This document shows positions 1-11,556 of a DNA stretch of 38,638 nucleotides, in pieces. How positions within the stretch are numbered: position 1 is the first letter of the stretch; each line of letters begins with the position of its first letter. This DNA comes from Phialocephala subalpina (Eukaryota; Ascomycota; Leotiomycetes; Helotiales; Mollisiaceae). Where the stretch lies: the NCBI GenBank assembly GCA_900073065.1, contig FJOG01000036.1:132110-170747 (forward strand). Reading direction: 5' to 3'. Under the pieces are notes generated by a model that made no database searches, had not been told where the DNA came from, and worked only from the letters and a program-made list of their open reading frames with translations. The position numbers were made by a program, and so were the translations under genes.

Positions 1-280
1 TTTCATTATTAATACTTTTATAAAGAAATATAATTTATTAAAATTTATAAAAATATGAAAAATATTTTTAAATTTATAAATTATAAAATTAATTTAATAT
101 TTATTTATTATTATTATATTAAAATTAATACTATTAATAAAATAGAATAAAAAGGCCAAAACCTTAGTATTTTCAATTGACTAATAAAGGATAAATAGAG
201 ATAAGTAAGAATTACTCAAATATTAATATACTTTATTAAAAAAAACCCAGTTTATACTTCTAATATAATCAGGCATTTGT
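1..280. repeat. AT-rich block, probably a RIP-mutated repeat
   Basis: Almost only A and T, with no open frame of any length. The part around 178-235 resembles 36484-36530 in the same orientation (AATAAA, GATAAA, AGATAAG, AGAAT in the same order), so both probably come from one repeat family. The left edge lies outside the window. Confidence 0.6.
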
Positions 281-606
281 GAGGACGTAGTCAAGGTTGC
301 AGTAGGGAACAGCACCAGTAGAGCAGCAGTCATGCAGCTGCTCCTTAATCGATAAGGATCTTAGATCCAGATTAAGAGAAGGTGGTTGCGGCTACAGCAG
401 ATAATAGGGGTAATGGTCCAGCAGTCACGATACTGCTCCTAGATCAACATAGAGACCACATCCAGATTACAGAAATGTAGCAGCAATCTGTCAAAGATTT
501 GATTAAGAGATTATCAAGATCTGTAAGGTGGTGCTGTGTACCAAGCTTTTCAGCAACGGTATTTTGCATACAACAGGACTTGGGACTTCCACAAAATCCA
601 AAGTTC
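281..606. repeat. Degenerate two-copy tandem repeat, no gene
   Basis: Base composition is normal here, but no gene is visible. Two imperfect copies about 95 bp apart start near 320 and 415. They share a GCAGTCA core, CTGCTCC and then CATCCAGATTA or GATCCAGATTA. Function unknown; this may be the tail of the repeat to the left. Confidence 0.4.
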
Positions 607-3266
<2,660 letters not shown>

Positions 3267-4406
3267 TCAGACAGCGGAAACCTTACGGGCATTGATTTTC
3301 AACAACTCCTTCACGGAAATAATGCGCTCATCTGCTTCGCAGCCGGACAGGTCGCCGTTTGCAAGATCTCTCACAGCAGCATCCATGTTCTCGGTTGCAT
3401 GTTTCTCCGCGATGATGCGGTACCACTTTGCCTCTTCGTCTTCCTCGCCCGAGGATCTTCTTTCCCACAATTTTCGCAAAAGGCATCCAAAATTTCGCGC
3501 CTCTAGACAAGCCTTCAATTCTTCGTCTTGGGAGAAGAGGTCCGGTTTTTCTGCCAACAATTGGTCGGAAATCTGCCCAATAGCCTTTAATTTTGCCCGC
3601 ATCAAATGGTTCGCGTAGATAATTAGGTTTGCGCCGGCGTCGATCAAGGCGGCTCGGGCCGTGGTGGAGTACGCCGTTGGCACGACTACTAATGGCGTCA
3701 CAGGATCTTCAACTCGGAACGCTTTGAGAAAAAATAACACCTCGTCCGGAAGGGTACTCTTGCTGTGGATCATAATCGCATCTGCCCCCGCATTGGTATA
3801 GACTTCGGCACGTGCTAGCGCATCGCGGAGCGAGTCTTGAACTGAGGCCTTTTCTTCAGCCTCGTCTTTTTTCGGAATGCGCACGGTGAAGCTTTCAATT
3901 CTGGCCGTGACCATCATCTCCCTGTGGGCCGAAGCCGACTTGAAAGCCCGGATGACGTTGGCAAATTCGTGCATATCTGCCTGACCTTGCGAACCGGATG
4001 TCGTGAGAAGAGAGTTGACCTTTTTTCCAGGCTCAGACACGGTCTTGTCTTCGATAATAACCATTGAGACACCATTCATTGCTAATACTGCGACCAAGGC
4101 CGGGATATCGGCGACGTCCCCACCACTATCGGCGTCGAATGCTGCACACAGCGGGCGGCGGCTCTCTTGTTGTGGGTTGCCGATAGACGCCATCAAAGTA
4201 GCGCGCTTCAGGGGAGAAACCAGCTCCGTATCAGGGATGCCGAGATAGGTGGTTTGGGTAAGGCCACTGATCCATACGCCTTGAAAGCTTCGACCGTTCT
4301 CACCGACATTTTTTCCAATGAGTTCCGTAGAATTGCGGTCATGGGCTTCTAGCAGACGTATTTCTCCATGGAGTTGCGCAAGCAATGATCTAATTGGGGC
4401 GGACAT
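3267..4406 (-). CDS. Phosphoenolpyruvate mutase / isocitrate lyase superfamily enzyme (379 aa)
   Basis: A single-exon gene of the PEP mutase/isocitrate lyase superfamily. True PEP mutases convert phosphoenolpyruvate to phosphonopyruvate, the entry step to nearly all natural C-P compounds. Visible active-site blocks: VWISGL (residues 44-49), FDADSGGD (D91 and D93, metal site), IIEDK (E119-K121), KKVNS (128-132), TARIES (R169, E171) and IMIHSK (H214). The EDK-to-NS pair is the mutase gating-loop signature, but nine residues separate K and N here instead of the usual five. The N-terminal 40 and C-terminal 90 residues extend beyond the core barrel. The start at 4406 is an ATG with a TATA-like GATAAATATC about 85 bp upstream. 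Its neighbours are an aminotransferase downstream on the same strand and a divergent DHA2 exporter. Confident in the superfamily, less so in mutase activity as opposed to a related lyase or hydrolase. Confidence 0.85.
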   Translation of the reverse strand: MSAPIRSLLAQLHGEIRLLEAHDRNSTELIGKNVGENGRSFQGVWISGLTQTTYLGIPDTELVSPLKRATLMASIGNPQQESRRPLCAAFDADSGGDVADIPALVAVLAMNGVSMVIIEDKTVSEPGKKVNSLLTTSGSQGQADMHEFANVIRAFKSASAHREMMVTARIESFTVRIPKKDEAEEKASVQDSLRDALARAEVYTNAGADAIMIHSKSTLPDEVLFFLKAFRVEDPVTPLVVVPTAYSTTARAALIDAGANLIIYANHLMRAKLKAIGQISDQLLAEKPDLFSQDEELKACLEARNFGCLLRKLWERRSSGEEDEEAKWYRIIAEKHATENMDAAVRDLANGDLSGCEADERIISVKELLKINARKVSAV

Positions 4407-4512
4407 GTCTTGAGATCAGATTCAAGCAGAAGTGTTGGAGGAAGAAGAGATGTGTGGATTGTGTATGTTGGGGATAACTGTCGAAGATATTTATCTCGAT
4501 ATGATATATCGT

Positions 4513-4544
4513 CTTAACCTAAATAGAGCAGACCTTAGGTTAAG
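4513..4544. promoter_or_regulatory. Perfect 10-bp inverted repeat upstream of the PEP mutase gene
   Basis: CTTAACCTAA at 4513-4522 and TTAGGTTAAG at 4535-4544 are exact reverse complements separated by 12 bp. The element ends about 107 bp upstream of the PEP-mutase start codon, a normal place for a dimeric transcription factor site. Just downstream, CGATAT at 4497-4502 and ATATCG at 4506-4511 form a second small inverted pair containing GATA cores. Binding by any protein is inference. Confidence 0.45.
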
Positions 4545-4606
4545 CACATTGTGAGTTCTATTGTGAATCTTTAAGCCGCCAAGGTTGTCTTAGGAACCAC
4601 TGCTCA

Positions 4607-4795
4607 ACCGGAGGTCTGCTTCTAGGCCCGGCAGAAAGCACTATCTGGGATCTGCATGGCGTAAATATTTGCAGGTATTTTGACAGAAGGGTATATTCCA
4701 ATTGGGGGTCTGCTCCTCGCCGAGTAGAAGGCGCTATTTGGGATCTGCATGGCGTGAATATTGCAGGGATTTTGAGAGAAGGGTACATCCGTAAG
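4607..4795. repeat. Two-copy direct repeat, period about 93 bp
   Basis: Two tandem copies: roughly 4607-4699 and 4700-4795. Both contain GGTCTGCT, then GCAGAAAG or GTAGAAGG, then an identical GGATCTGCATGGCGT, then AATATT, GCAGG and AGAAGGGTA. The copies diverge by scattered substitutions and 1-bp gaps, so this is an old duplication. It lies between the PEP mutase gene and the transporter gene. Confidence 0.75.
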
Positions 4796-4881
4796 AGAGA
4801 ACAGGCGGGGTATGGAGGTTTATGGAGAAGGGGCAAGAGGGGTGCGGTGCGGGTGCCTCGACTTACCCGCCCCACAAGAGT

Positions 4882-5115
4882 GGGCCTTTGCATATATTAG
4901 GCAGGCTGTCGTGTGAGAAAGCGCTGCTTCGGATGATGCGGCTGTGGCACAGGGTCCCTAAATGCATAAAAGATGCAAGGTAGGGAAAAAATTGGTGTCG
5001 CGTGCTCACTTTCCGTTTTTGTTTTGTGGGCCTGTGCACATATTAGGCAGGCTGTCGTGTGAGCAAGCGCTACTTCGGATGATGCGACAATGGTACAAGG
5101 TCCCTAAATACATGA
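4882..5115. repeat. Tandem repeat, 146-bp period, first copy and 5' part of second copy
   Basis: Copy A runs about 4882-5027, and copy B begins at 5028. Both carry ATATTAGGCAGGCTGTCG, then GTGTGAG, then CTTCGGATGATGCG, then GGTCCCTAAAT in the same spacing. Copy B stops matching near 5115. Its missing 3' part (GGTAAGGGAATAATTGGTG and GTGCTCACTTTC) reappears at about 5465-5520, so copy B is split by an insertion. Confidence 0.75.
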
Positions 5116-5463
5116 TCTGTAATGTTGGATACACCGAAGTAATGCACTGCATGTGATAGCTATACTTTAAATAGTAAGAAACCCTTGTGAGTTGCATTAT
5201 GTAGTGTGGGCACTTTTACTAAAGAAGAACAATACTTACGAGCCAACAACTCACAACACTTTTCCAAGCAATAAGTCTTGAATCTCACATATCTCGGCAA
5301 CGACATGGAACCGATATGGTGTCTTGAACGACATAAGAGCAAGTCTGCGGGACACGAAATGGAGGCTTGCCTCAAATCGACCTTTACTTCCCGAGGACTC
5401 CTGATTTCCAACCAATCACTGCTGTCGGTACGGAGCTCGTCTGGATATGATAGAATTTTGCTA
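5116..5463. other. About 350-bp insertion inside the second repeat copy
   Basis: This segment separates the two halves of copy B of the 146-bp repeat and has no counterpart in copy A. ATGA occurs at both junctions and could be a short target-site duplication. On the minus strand it holds an open frame of about 100 codons, running across the right junction, with a GTAAGTATT donor-like site. It may be a captured gene piece. No transposase or terminal inverted repeats were seen. Confidence 0.45.
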
Positions 5464-5526
5464 TGAATAAGAAAATCCAAGGTAAGGGAATAATTGGTGT
5501 TACGTGCTCACTTTCTCTTTTGGATC

Positions 5527-6166
5527 TACATTTTTATTCCCGTTATATATTCACGTTATTCCCGTTACATATTACAAATTAGACAACATGCTAAAGGGCA
5601 AATGGGCTGGCTAATGATGGGGGCTTGCACAGAGGATGATCCAATCGTATCATTTCTGGATAGCAGTGCTGTCCCCTCGCCTGGCAGCTATTGTCCACAC
5701 TCGAAGTACACTCTTGGTTACTATACACCTATTCGTTCCTGAATAGCCTGCCAAGATAGCCTGAGAGATTTTGTTCTTGTGGGCCCGGATTGCGTCAACA
5801 ACGCAGCCGGCTCATATTCAAGCCTCACCAATCAGAGACATAGGTTGAAGGCCCGGGAGGGGACCTGGGGCCAAATATCCTTCCATACCTGATGGGGCAG
5901 AGATCCGAGGGGTGTAAAACCAACGTCGCCCAAGAAGACCCTGTGCCGAGCCTAGTAAAGGTCCTGCGAGTGAGATGATACGGTAGCTTTGAGTCCCACT
6001 GGCAAAAAGCTCCAAACCGTGAGAAAATATCGGCCAGGGGGGTTTCCTTGTGTAGTTTAATAGGGTACCCCGGGGGAGCCCATCATTTTAACAATCAATT
6101 CAGTTTCGTTATCTCCAAACCTGCATCCTGTTATACACGCATAGACTTAAGGAAACGCAAATAAAG
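5527..6166. promoter_or_regulatory. Upstream region of the DHA2 transporter gene
   Basis: No gene is seen. A CCAAT sequence occurs near 5829, about 340 bp upstream of the transporter start, and a GC-rich GGTACCCCGGGGGAG lies near 6063. No clear TATA box near the start codon. Confidence 0.35.
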
Positions 6167-8163
6167 ATGACAGGCGTGAACCAAGCAACATTGCCCGAGT
6201 CAACAGACCTCGAAGCCAACGAACAAGTCTGCGAAGCGAAGACCTCGACGAAGCACCTTTCACAAGCTCTAGATGTGAAGTTAGGAACCAGAGATGAAAA
6301 CGCGGTACCGGAGACAGCTCCGTCCAGCCATTCCCATGATATTCACGACCAGACATTACGAGTCTCATTTCCTCGACTTATCGCTGCCTATCTTTGCCTG
6401 TGTGCCTGTTATTTTACATCTTATCTTGATATGAACTCGGTCACAACAGCGCTACCAACTATTTCGCATTCTCTGAATGCTGGTACAACCATCATCTGGA
6501 CCGGCACTGCCTATCTGCTGGGACAGACATCATTCCAACCTTTGTATGGCCGCATGTCTGACATCTTTGGCCGCAAGCCGATTTTGTTAGCGTCTGTTTC
6601 GTGTGTTGTTGCTGGTGGCCTACTTTGTGGTTTCGCACAGACCCCCATTTGGCTGTACACCTCCCGTGCGTTGAACGGTATTGGTGGTGGAGGAATCAGT
6701 TCGCTGGTCGCAATCATAGTCAGCGACTTGGTCAGCTTGAAGGAACGAGGGAAGTATCAGGGGATGATTAGTATTGCAATTGGAACCGGAGCGATGACTG
6801 GGCCTTTCGTCGCGGCGAGTCTAGTGCGGACTGCAGCTAATGGCTGGAGATGGGTTTTCTGGGTGCCTTCACTCGTGGCCTCGGGATGCTTTGTCCTACT
6901 TTTATTCCTCCTACCCCAGAAACCAGTGACGGGCAATTGGAAGGAGAAACTACGAAAGATTGACTGGTTTGGATTGGGAGCTTCTGTGACGGGCATTGTT
7001 CTTCTCCTCGTAAGTGCTGGTTCAGTACCAAAGACAGAAAGTTGTTTTTCGAATCCTGGACCTCAAACTGATTTTCCCCGCAGATCCCAGTAACTTCGGG
7101 AGGCAGTATCTGGCCATGGCGTAGTGCTTTGACTATCTCCATGTTGACCGTAGGAGGCATATCTCTCATCCTCTTCGTGTTCATCGAGGGTTATTCCGCC
7201 AAAATCCCAATAATACCGCTACGTCTATTCAAACAACGATCTACTGCCATTCTCTTTATCCAAGGCACACTTCATGACTTTGTCTGGCAAGCAACTCAAT
7301 ATTTTCTTCCCCTTTACTTTCAGAATGTTAGAGGTTATAGTCCGCTAGAGAGTGCCACTATAATTTTACCGTTCTTACTTGCTCAAAGTCTTGCGGGAGC
7401 AATTTCTGGACCCGTGATGTCTAGACTCGCTAGGTAAGTAAATGAAACGTGCTTCTAGTTTGCAGATTCTGAATTGCAACACAGATATAGCCCAGTTCTG
7501 CGCTCTGGATTTGCACTCTGGGCTCTCGGCGCAGGCTTGAATCTCCTTTTCTCGCGAACTACCTCAATTGCTGTGTATGTTGTGGTCCTGGCCATCCAAG
7601 GTACCGGGGTCGGTTTTGTCCACCAGCCGGGTAAGCACCTTATTTCAATGATCTTTCACGGAAGTCTTGCTTAGTATACATAACTAGGCCTCGTTGCCCT
7701 ACAAGCCCTTTCCCGGAGTGAGGATCGTGCGGTTGCAACGTCAACCCGCAATTTGCTGCGATCCCTGGGAGCGGTAGTTGGTGTTGCGGTATCAACCGCC
7801 ACTCAGTATGCTACCACAGACGCAGCACTACGTGACAAAGTCCCTTCGTCACTTCTCACGCGAGTCCTGGATGGGAGCTGGCAGATAGGTGAGGCCGGTT
7901 CGGAAGTGTTCGAGTCAGATATCTTGGATGCGAAAATGAAAGGATTTCGACTTGTATTTATTATGCTCGTCCCGCTCATGGGTTTATGTATGCTGGGAAG
8001 TCTTTTTGTCGCTGATATAGTTTTGAAGGGAGATGAGGAAAAGCATAGAAAAGAGCAGGAAGGTCAGCCGATCTACCCCGACTCGAATACTCCATCGACC
8101 CGCGACGAGGAGAAAAGAGATGAAGGTTCGATTCCCAAAGGAGAAGTTATTCGGATTCGTTAA
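6167..8163 (+). CDS. MFS transporter, DHA2 (14-TMS drug:H+ antiporter) family (4 exons, 604 aa)
   Basis: A proton-coupled efflux pump of the plasma or vacuolar membrane. Exons: 6167-7009, 7084-7433, 7485-7630 and 7688-8163. The three introns (74, 51 and 57 bp) are GT-AG, and the joined frame of 1815 nt is open. A hydrophilic N-terminal tail of about 68 residues precedes the first membrane helix. Family motifs: YLDMNSVTTALPTI (residues 87-99, the DHA2 motif D1), GRMSDIFGRKP (128-138, motif A) and LNGIGGGGIS (169-178, motif C region). The last 45 residues are charged and probably cytosolic. Members of this family export toxins, secondary metabolites or drugs and are often found in biosynthetic loci. 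It is divergent from the PEP mutase/aminotransferase pair, so export of their product is possible but unproven. The substrate cannot be read from the sequence. Confidence 0.93.
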
Positions 8164-8280
8164 ATAGGTTTGGGCGAGCATGGGTTAGACGGGTCTTATA
8201 GGGAGTCAAAAACTATATCGATAATACGTGAGAATAAAGTAAATCCTTGCTTAGAACGAATTGAATAATCCAGTACCTTC
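8164..8280 (+). other. 3' flank of the transporter gene
   Basis: Short unique sequence between the transporter stop codon and the start of the AT-rich block. No clear polyadenylation signal is distinguishable from the AT-rich background. Confidence 0.3.
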
Positions 8281-10070
8281 CCCTTGTTATAACCTAGAAA
8301 TAATCTCATTAATAATACTTATAAACTTAAATAATAATTAAAGTAATAAATAAAAAGAATATAATTAGAATAATAATAATTTATATAATCTTTTCAAGTA
8401 TTAATATATTAAAAAAGAAATTTATTTTGAATTTAATATATTTCTTTTATTCCGAAAGAAAGAAATTATTTACTTATTAATTCGATAAATGAATTAATAA
8501 ATACTTTTTTATTTTTTATTTTAATATATATATTATTTTGTAAACCTCGTAAAAACGTTTTTATAAAGGATTACGAAGTCTTCGATTTTATTAAAAAGAA
8601 ATTCCTTAAAATCCCTTTTAAAAATTATATAATTAAAGAATTATAAAAAGAAATTTTTTTAATATTTTAATTTCTAATAATTAATAATTTTAATATTTTA
8701 AAACTTTAAAAAATTTATTAATTATAATAATTCCAAGAGAATATTCTTTAGGATCCTTAGTTTATATTTACGTAATAATTAATTCAAATATTAAAAAGAA
8801 ATCCCTTAGGATTTCCTTTAAAAGTTATATAATTATAAAATTATAAAAAGAATAATATTTTAATATTTTAATATTTAATACTTTTAATATTTCAAATAAT
8901 AATATTCTAATATTTTAATTAATATTTTAACGTTTAATAACTTTAATACTTTAAATAAAAATATATTTAAAAAGTTTTATAATTGCGATTTATAACGCGT
9001 AATTACTTATTAATTAATAATATAAAATAATTTATATAAAAAGTTTAATTAATATTTAAATAATTATAAATAAATTAAAATTTTAATATTTTTAATCAAA
9101 AGTTATCGAAAATTATATATAATAATTTTTTTAATAAATTAATCAAAGAATTATATTTAATATTTTTATTAAAATTTAAGAAAATTAATTATTCTTTTTT
9201 TAATTTTATTTTTCATATAATTTTCTAAATTTTTCCCTTAAAAATTTATATTAGTTTTTATAACAAATAATTAATAATATATATTTTATATAAATTTATA
9301 TATTATTTAATAGTTTTTAATTTAAATTATAAATTTAATAATATAATTTTTTTTAATTAGTAATTATTTATTTTTATATAATTTTTAATATTATATTATA
9401 TATATTATTAATTTTATTTCCAAGAATATAATTTTTCACGAGTTATATTCTTATATTTAAAATAGAAACAAATTATTAAAAATATTAATTATTTCCCGAT
9501 TTAATATTTTATTATAATTATTTATATCGAAATTATAATTATAAATGTAAATATTAAACTAATTACGTAATCTCGAAATATATAATAAAACTAATTAAAT
9601 ACTATTTATATATTTATTTTTTAAGTAATTTAAATTAATAATAATTACGTAATTAATTGATTTATCAAATCGATAATTTTAATATTCTTATAAATAATTA
9701 AATTAAATTTAAAATGAATTATTTTGATTATATTAAATTTAAAATGAATTGTTTTAATTACGTGAGGGGATACTTTTATTAGAAAGTCAAAAGTATTTAT
9801 ATAAAAGGGAAAAATCCTACGAATAAAAAATATTTTTAAAAATAAAAATAATATATTATATAATTTTATATTATTATTTTAATATAAATTTTCCTAAAAA
9901 GATTTTATACTCGAAATTATATAAAAAGATTATAACGAAAACTATAAAAAAGATTTGAACTTATAAATTCTAATATTATATAATTTATTTTAATAAAAAT
10001 ATTTATAAATTTAATATATTAAAGCAAATATTACTCGAAACTTCTCAAAAATAAGATTAAGCCCTCTCTA
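8281..10070. repeat. 1.8-kb AT-rich block, probably a RIP-mutated transposon
   Basis: Almost entirely A and T with isolated G and C, no open frames and many stop codons. Inside is a two-copy 30-bp tandem repeat at 9702-9761 (ATTAAATTTAAAATGAATT core, twice). Composition changes sharply at both ends. This is what heavy C-to-T mutation of a repeat by RIP leaves behind. The original element cannot be identified by eye. Confidence 0.75.
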
Positions 10071-10218
10071 AGTTTCGAGTTAGGAAGGGCACTGCGCCCC
10101 CCACAATTCTATTTTGAACGAGTTATAAAAGGAATAAATTTGGGGTCTCGAAAATCACGTGACGAGTTTCAATGTGACCCGATTGTATTAATTTGTATCA
10201 AGAATAGGATAAATATCA

Positions 10219-10589
10219 CTACCATACGTGGAAAATTATCCGCAGGGATCCCCAAATAAGACAGGTATATTCAGGATTCGTCTGAACGAATATGTTGACA
10301 ATATCAAAATATGGTTTCCAGATTCCTTGAGAACTTGTGTAGCTTGCGAACTGCAACCGTAAGCTTGGATCTATGGATCGAGTGATTGTCTGCGAGTTCT
10401 TGGACAGCTGATATCATGGACTGCGCATCTCGATATTCTTTGAATTCTTCCTGCTGTGTTTGGGGGAATGTCTCGCGGAAAGAGCCATAGGCGTCTTGAA
10501 AGATCGACGCTGCATCTTGGTACCTGTGGACAATTAACGGCAGCCTTGCGAAGTGTGGCAAGTGCATACTCGATGTTTGTAGTCGTCAT
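10219..10589 (-). pseudogene. Relic of a fungal STAND/NLR amino-terminal domain (DUF7708-like)
   Basis: Pieces of the helical N-terminal domain that precedes NACHT or NB-ARC in fungal STAND proteins lie in three frames. First, an ATG at 10589 opens IEYALATLRKAA. Next, in another frame (from about 10530), come DAYGSFRETFP, EFKEYRDAQSMISAVQEL and AVRKLHKFSRNLE. Then, after TGA at 10304-10306, a third frame (about 10305 down to 10222) gives FDIVNIFVQTNPEY and LIWGSLRIIFHVW before TAG at 10219-10221. The FDI-xx-FVQ-xx-PEY-xx-LIWGS string is the domain hallmark. No NTPase or repeat region follows, because the AT-rich block begins about 150 bp further on. An insertion of one A near 10314 would explain the second frame change. 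Certain as a broken relic, moderately sure of the family name. Confidence 0.7.
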
Positions 10590-10616
10590 TCTCAAAGAGG
10601 ACAACGATTTTACACT

Positions 10617-11003
10617 GTGGCCCAGCTTAAAGATATCGTAAAATACGATGCTTTACCACTTGATTATTGGGATGCTCTGATGGAGGATGATATTTCTGCA
10701 TTATATGCTGGTAAGGATAGCTTATCCCAAGGCGATATGGCTAGGGTGGCTTCCGCAGCAGCCACTTGCGGCCTTCAGATGAGGATTGGCTCCCAATTCA
10801 TGCTTTTTACTGAGGCCATGCACGTTGCACTAGGCCGAGAGGCATTAATTATTATAATATTGGGAGGTATGACGAAATTTTTAGTTGATTTGGATGATCT
10901 GAGACGGCAAGTTCTGGAGGGTCCTGCGATAAAGTATGGAGACCATCTCATCCCTTCGGTGGTGGACGAAGCGAGTCGCTTACGCTCAATTGTGGATCCT
11001 TAG
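10617..11003 (+). other. Open reading frame of 128 codons, possible gene remnant
   Basis: A frame with coding-like composition (FTEAMHVALGREA, LDDLRRQVLEGPAIKYGD, VVDEASRLRSIVD) but no proper start: it opens at GTG, and the first ATG lies about 21 codons in. No family recognised. It lies just beyond the NLR relic, on the opposite strand. It may be one exon of a lost gene. Confidence 0.3.
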
Positions 11004-11556
11004 GTTGGGACAATCGTCGCACAAAACAGCGACTAAACCCGCTGAATTCGGCGGCCATCGCACCTGAATATTGCGTTTAGCTGTGAGCTACGGTCAAGTG
11101 CGCTGCCTCTTTGAGTTTAGCGTATTCGCTTCGGGGGATCTTACAGTAGCCTCCGGGGTCATGCTGCAGGCATTTCCAAGATCCAGACTAATCCTTCGCA
11201 TGAGCAACCAACTGGATAAATAGTTGGAGCCTTTGTTGCAAGTCGAGATCAAGCCCAGCTGGGCAAGGGTCAATGAGATGCATATTAGAGTGTTCGAGAT
11301 TGATGTACTTCAATATTGGTACAGTTCATGTCCAAATTACATACAAGCGTTGCAATCCTGGTTGCTTTCACACTAAAAGTATCTCGAAGCACCTTGGGTT
11401 GGTCAATGTCAGGATTCTCGGCCAGTTCATGTACATTTTCTGATGATTAGATCCATTCTTCGCGGGCGTCCCTTAGTATGTACAAAGTCAATTGACACAT
11501 GTTTTGTACATGAATTCCTGTGGTATCATTTGCCAAGAGGCAATCAACAAACATCC
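11004..11556. other. Intergenic, nothing recognised
   Basis: Unique sequence downstream of the long disordered protein gene. No domain, RNA gene or repeat was recognised. Confidence 0.4.

Noticed and set aside
5494..5742. 82-codon plus-strand frame before the transporter.
   Set aside because: No family features; it starts inside the repeat and ends in the promoter region.
6511..7184. Minus-strand frames of 68-115 codons.
   Set aside because: Antisense shadows of the DHA2 transporter, whose spliced frame and motifs are complete.
9702..9761. Short regularly spaced repeat in the AT-rich block that could suggest a CRISPR-like array.
   Set aside because: Only two abutting copies of 30 bp in an AT-only background, in a eukaryote; a simple tandem duplication.
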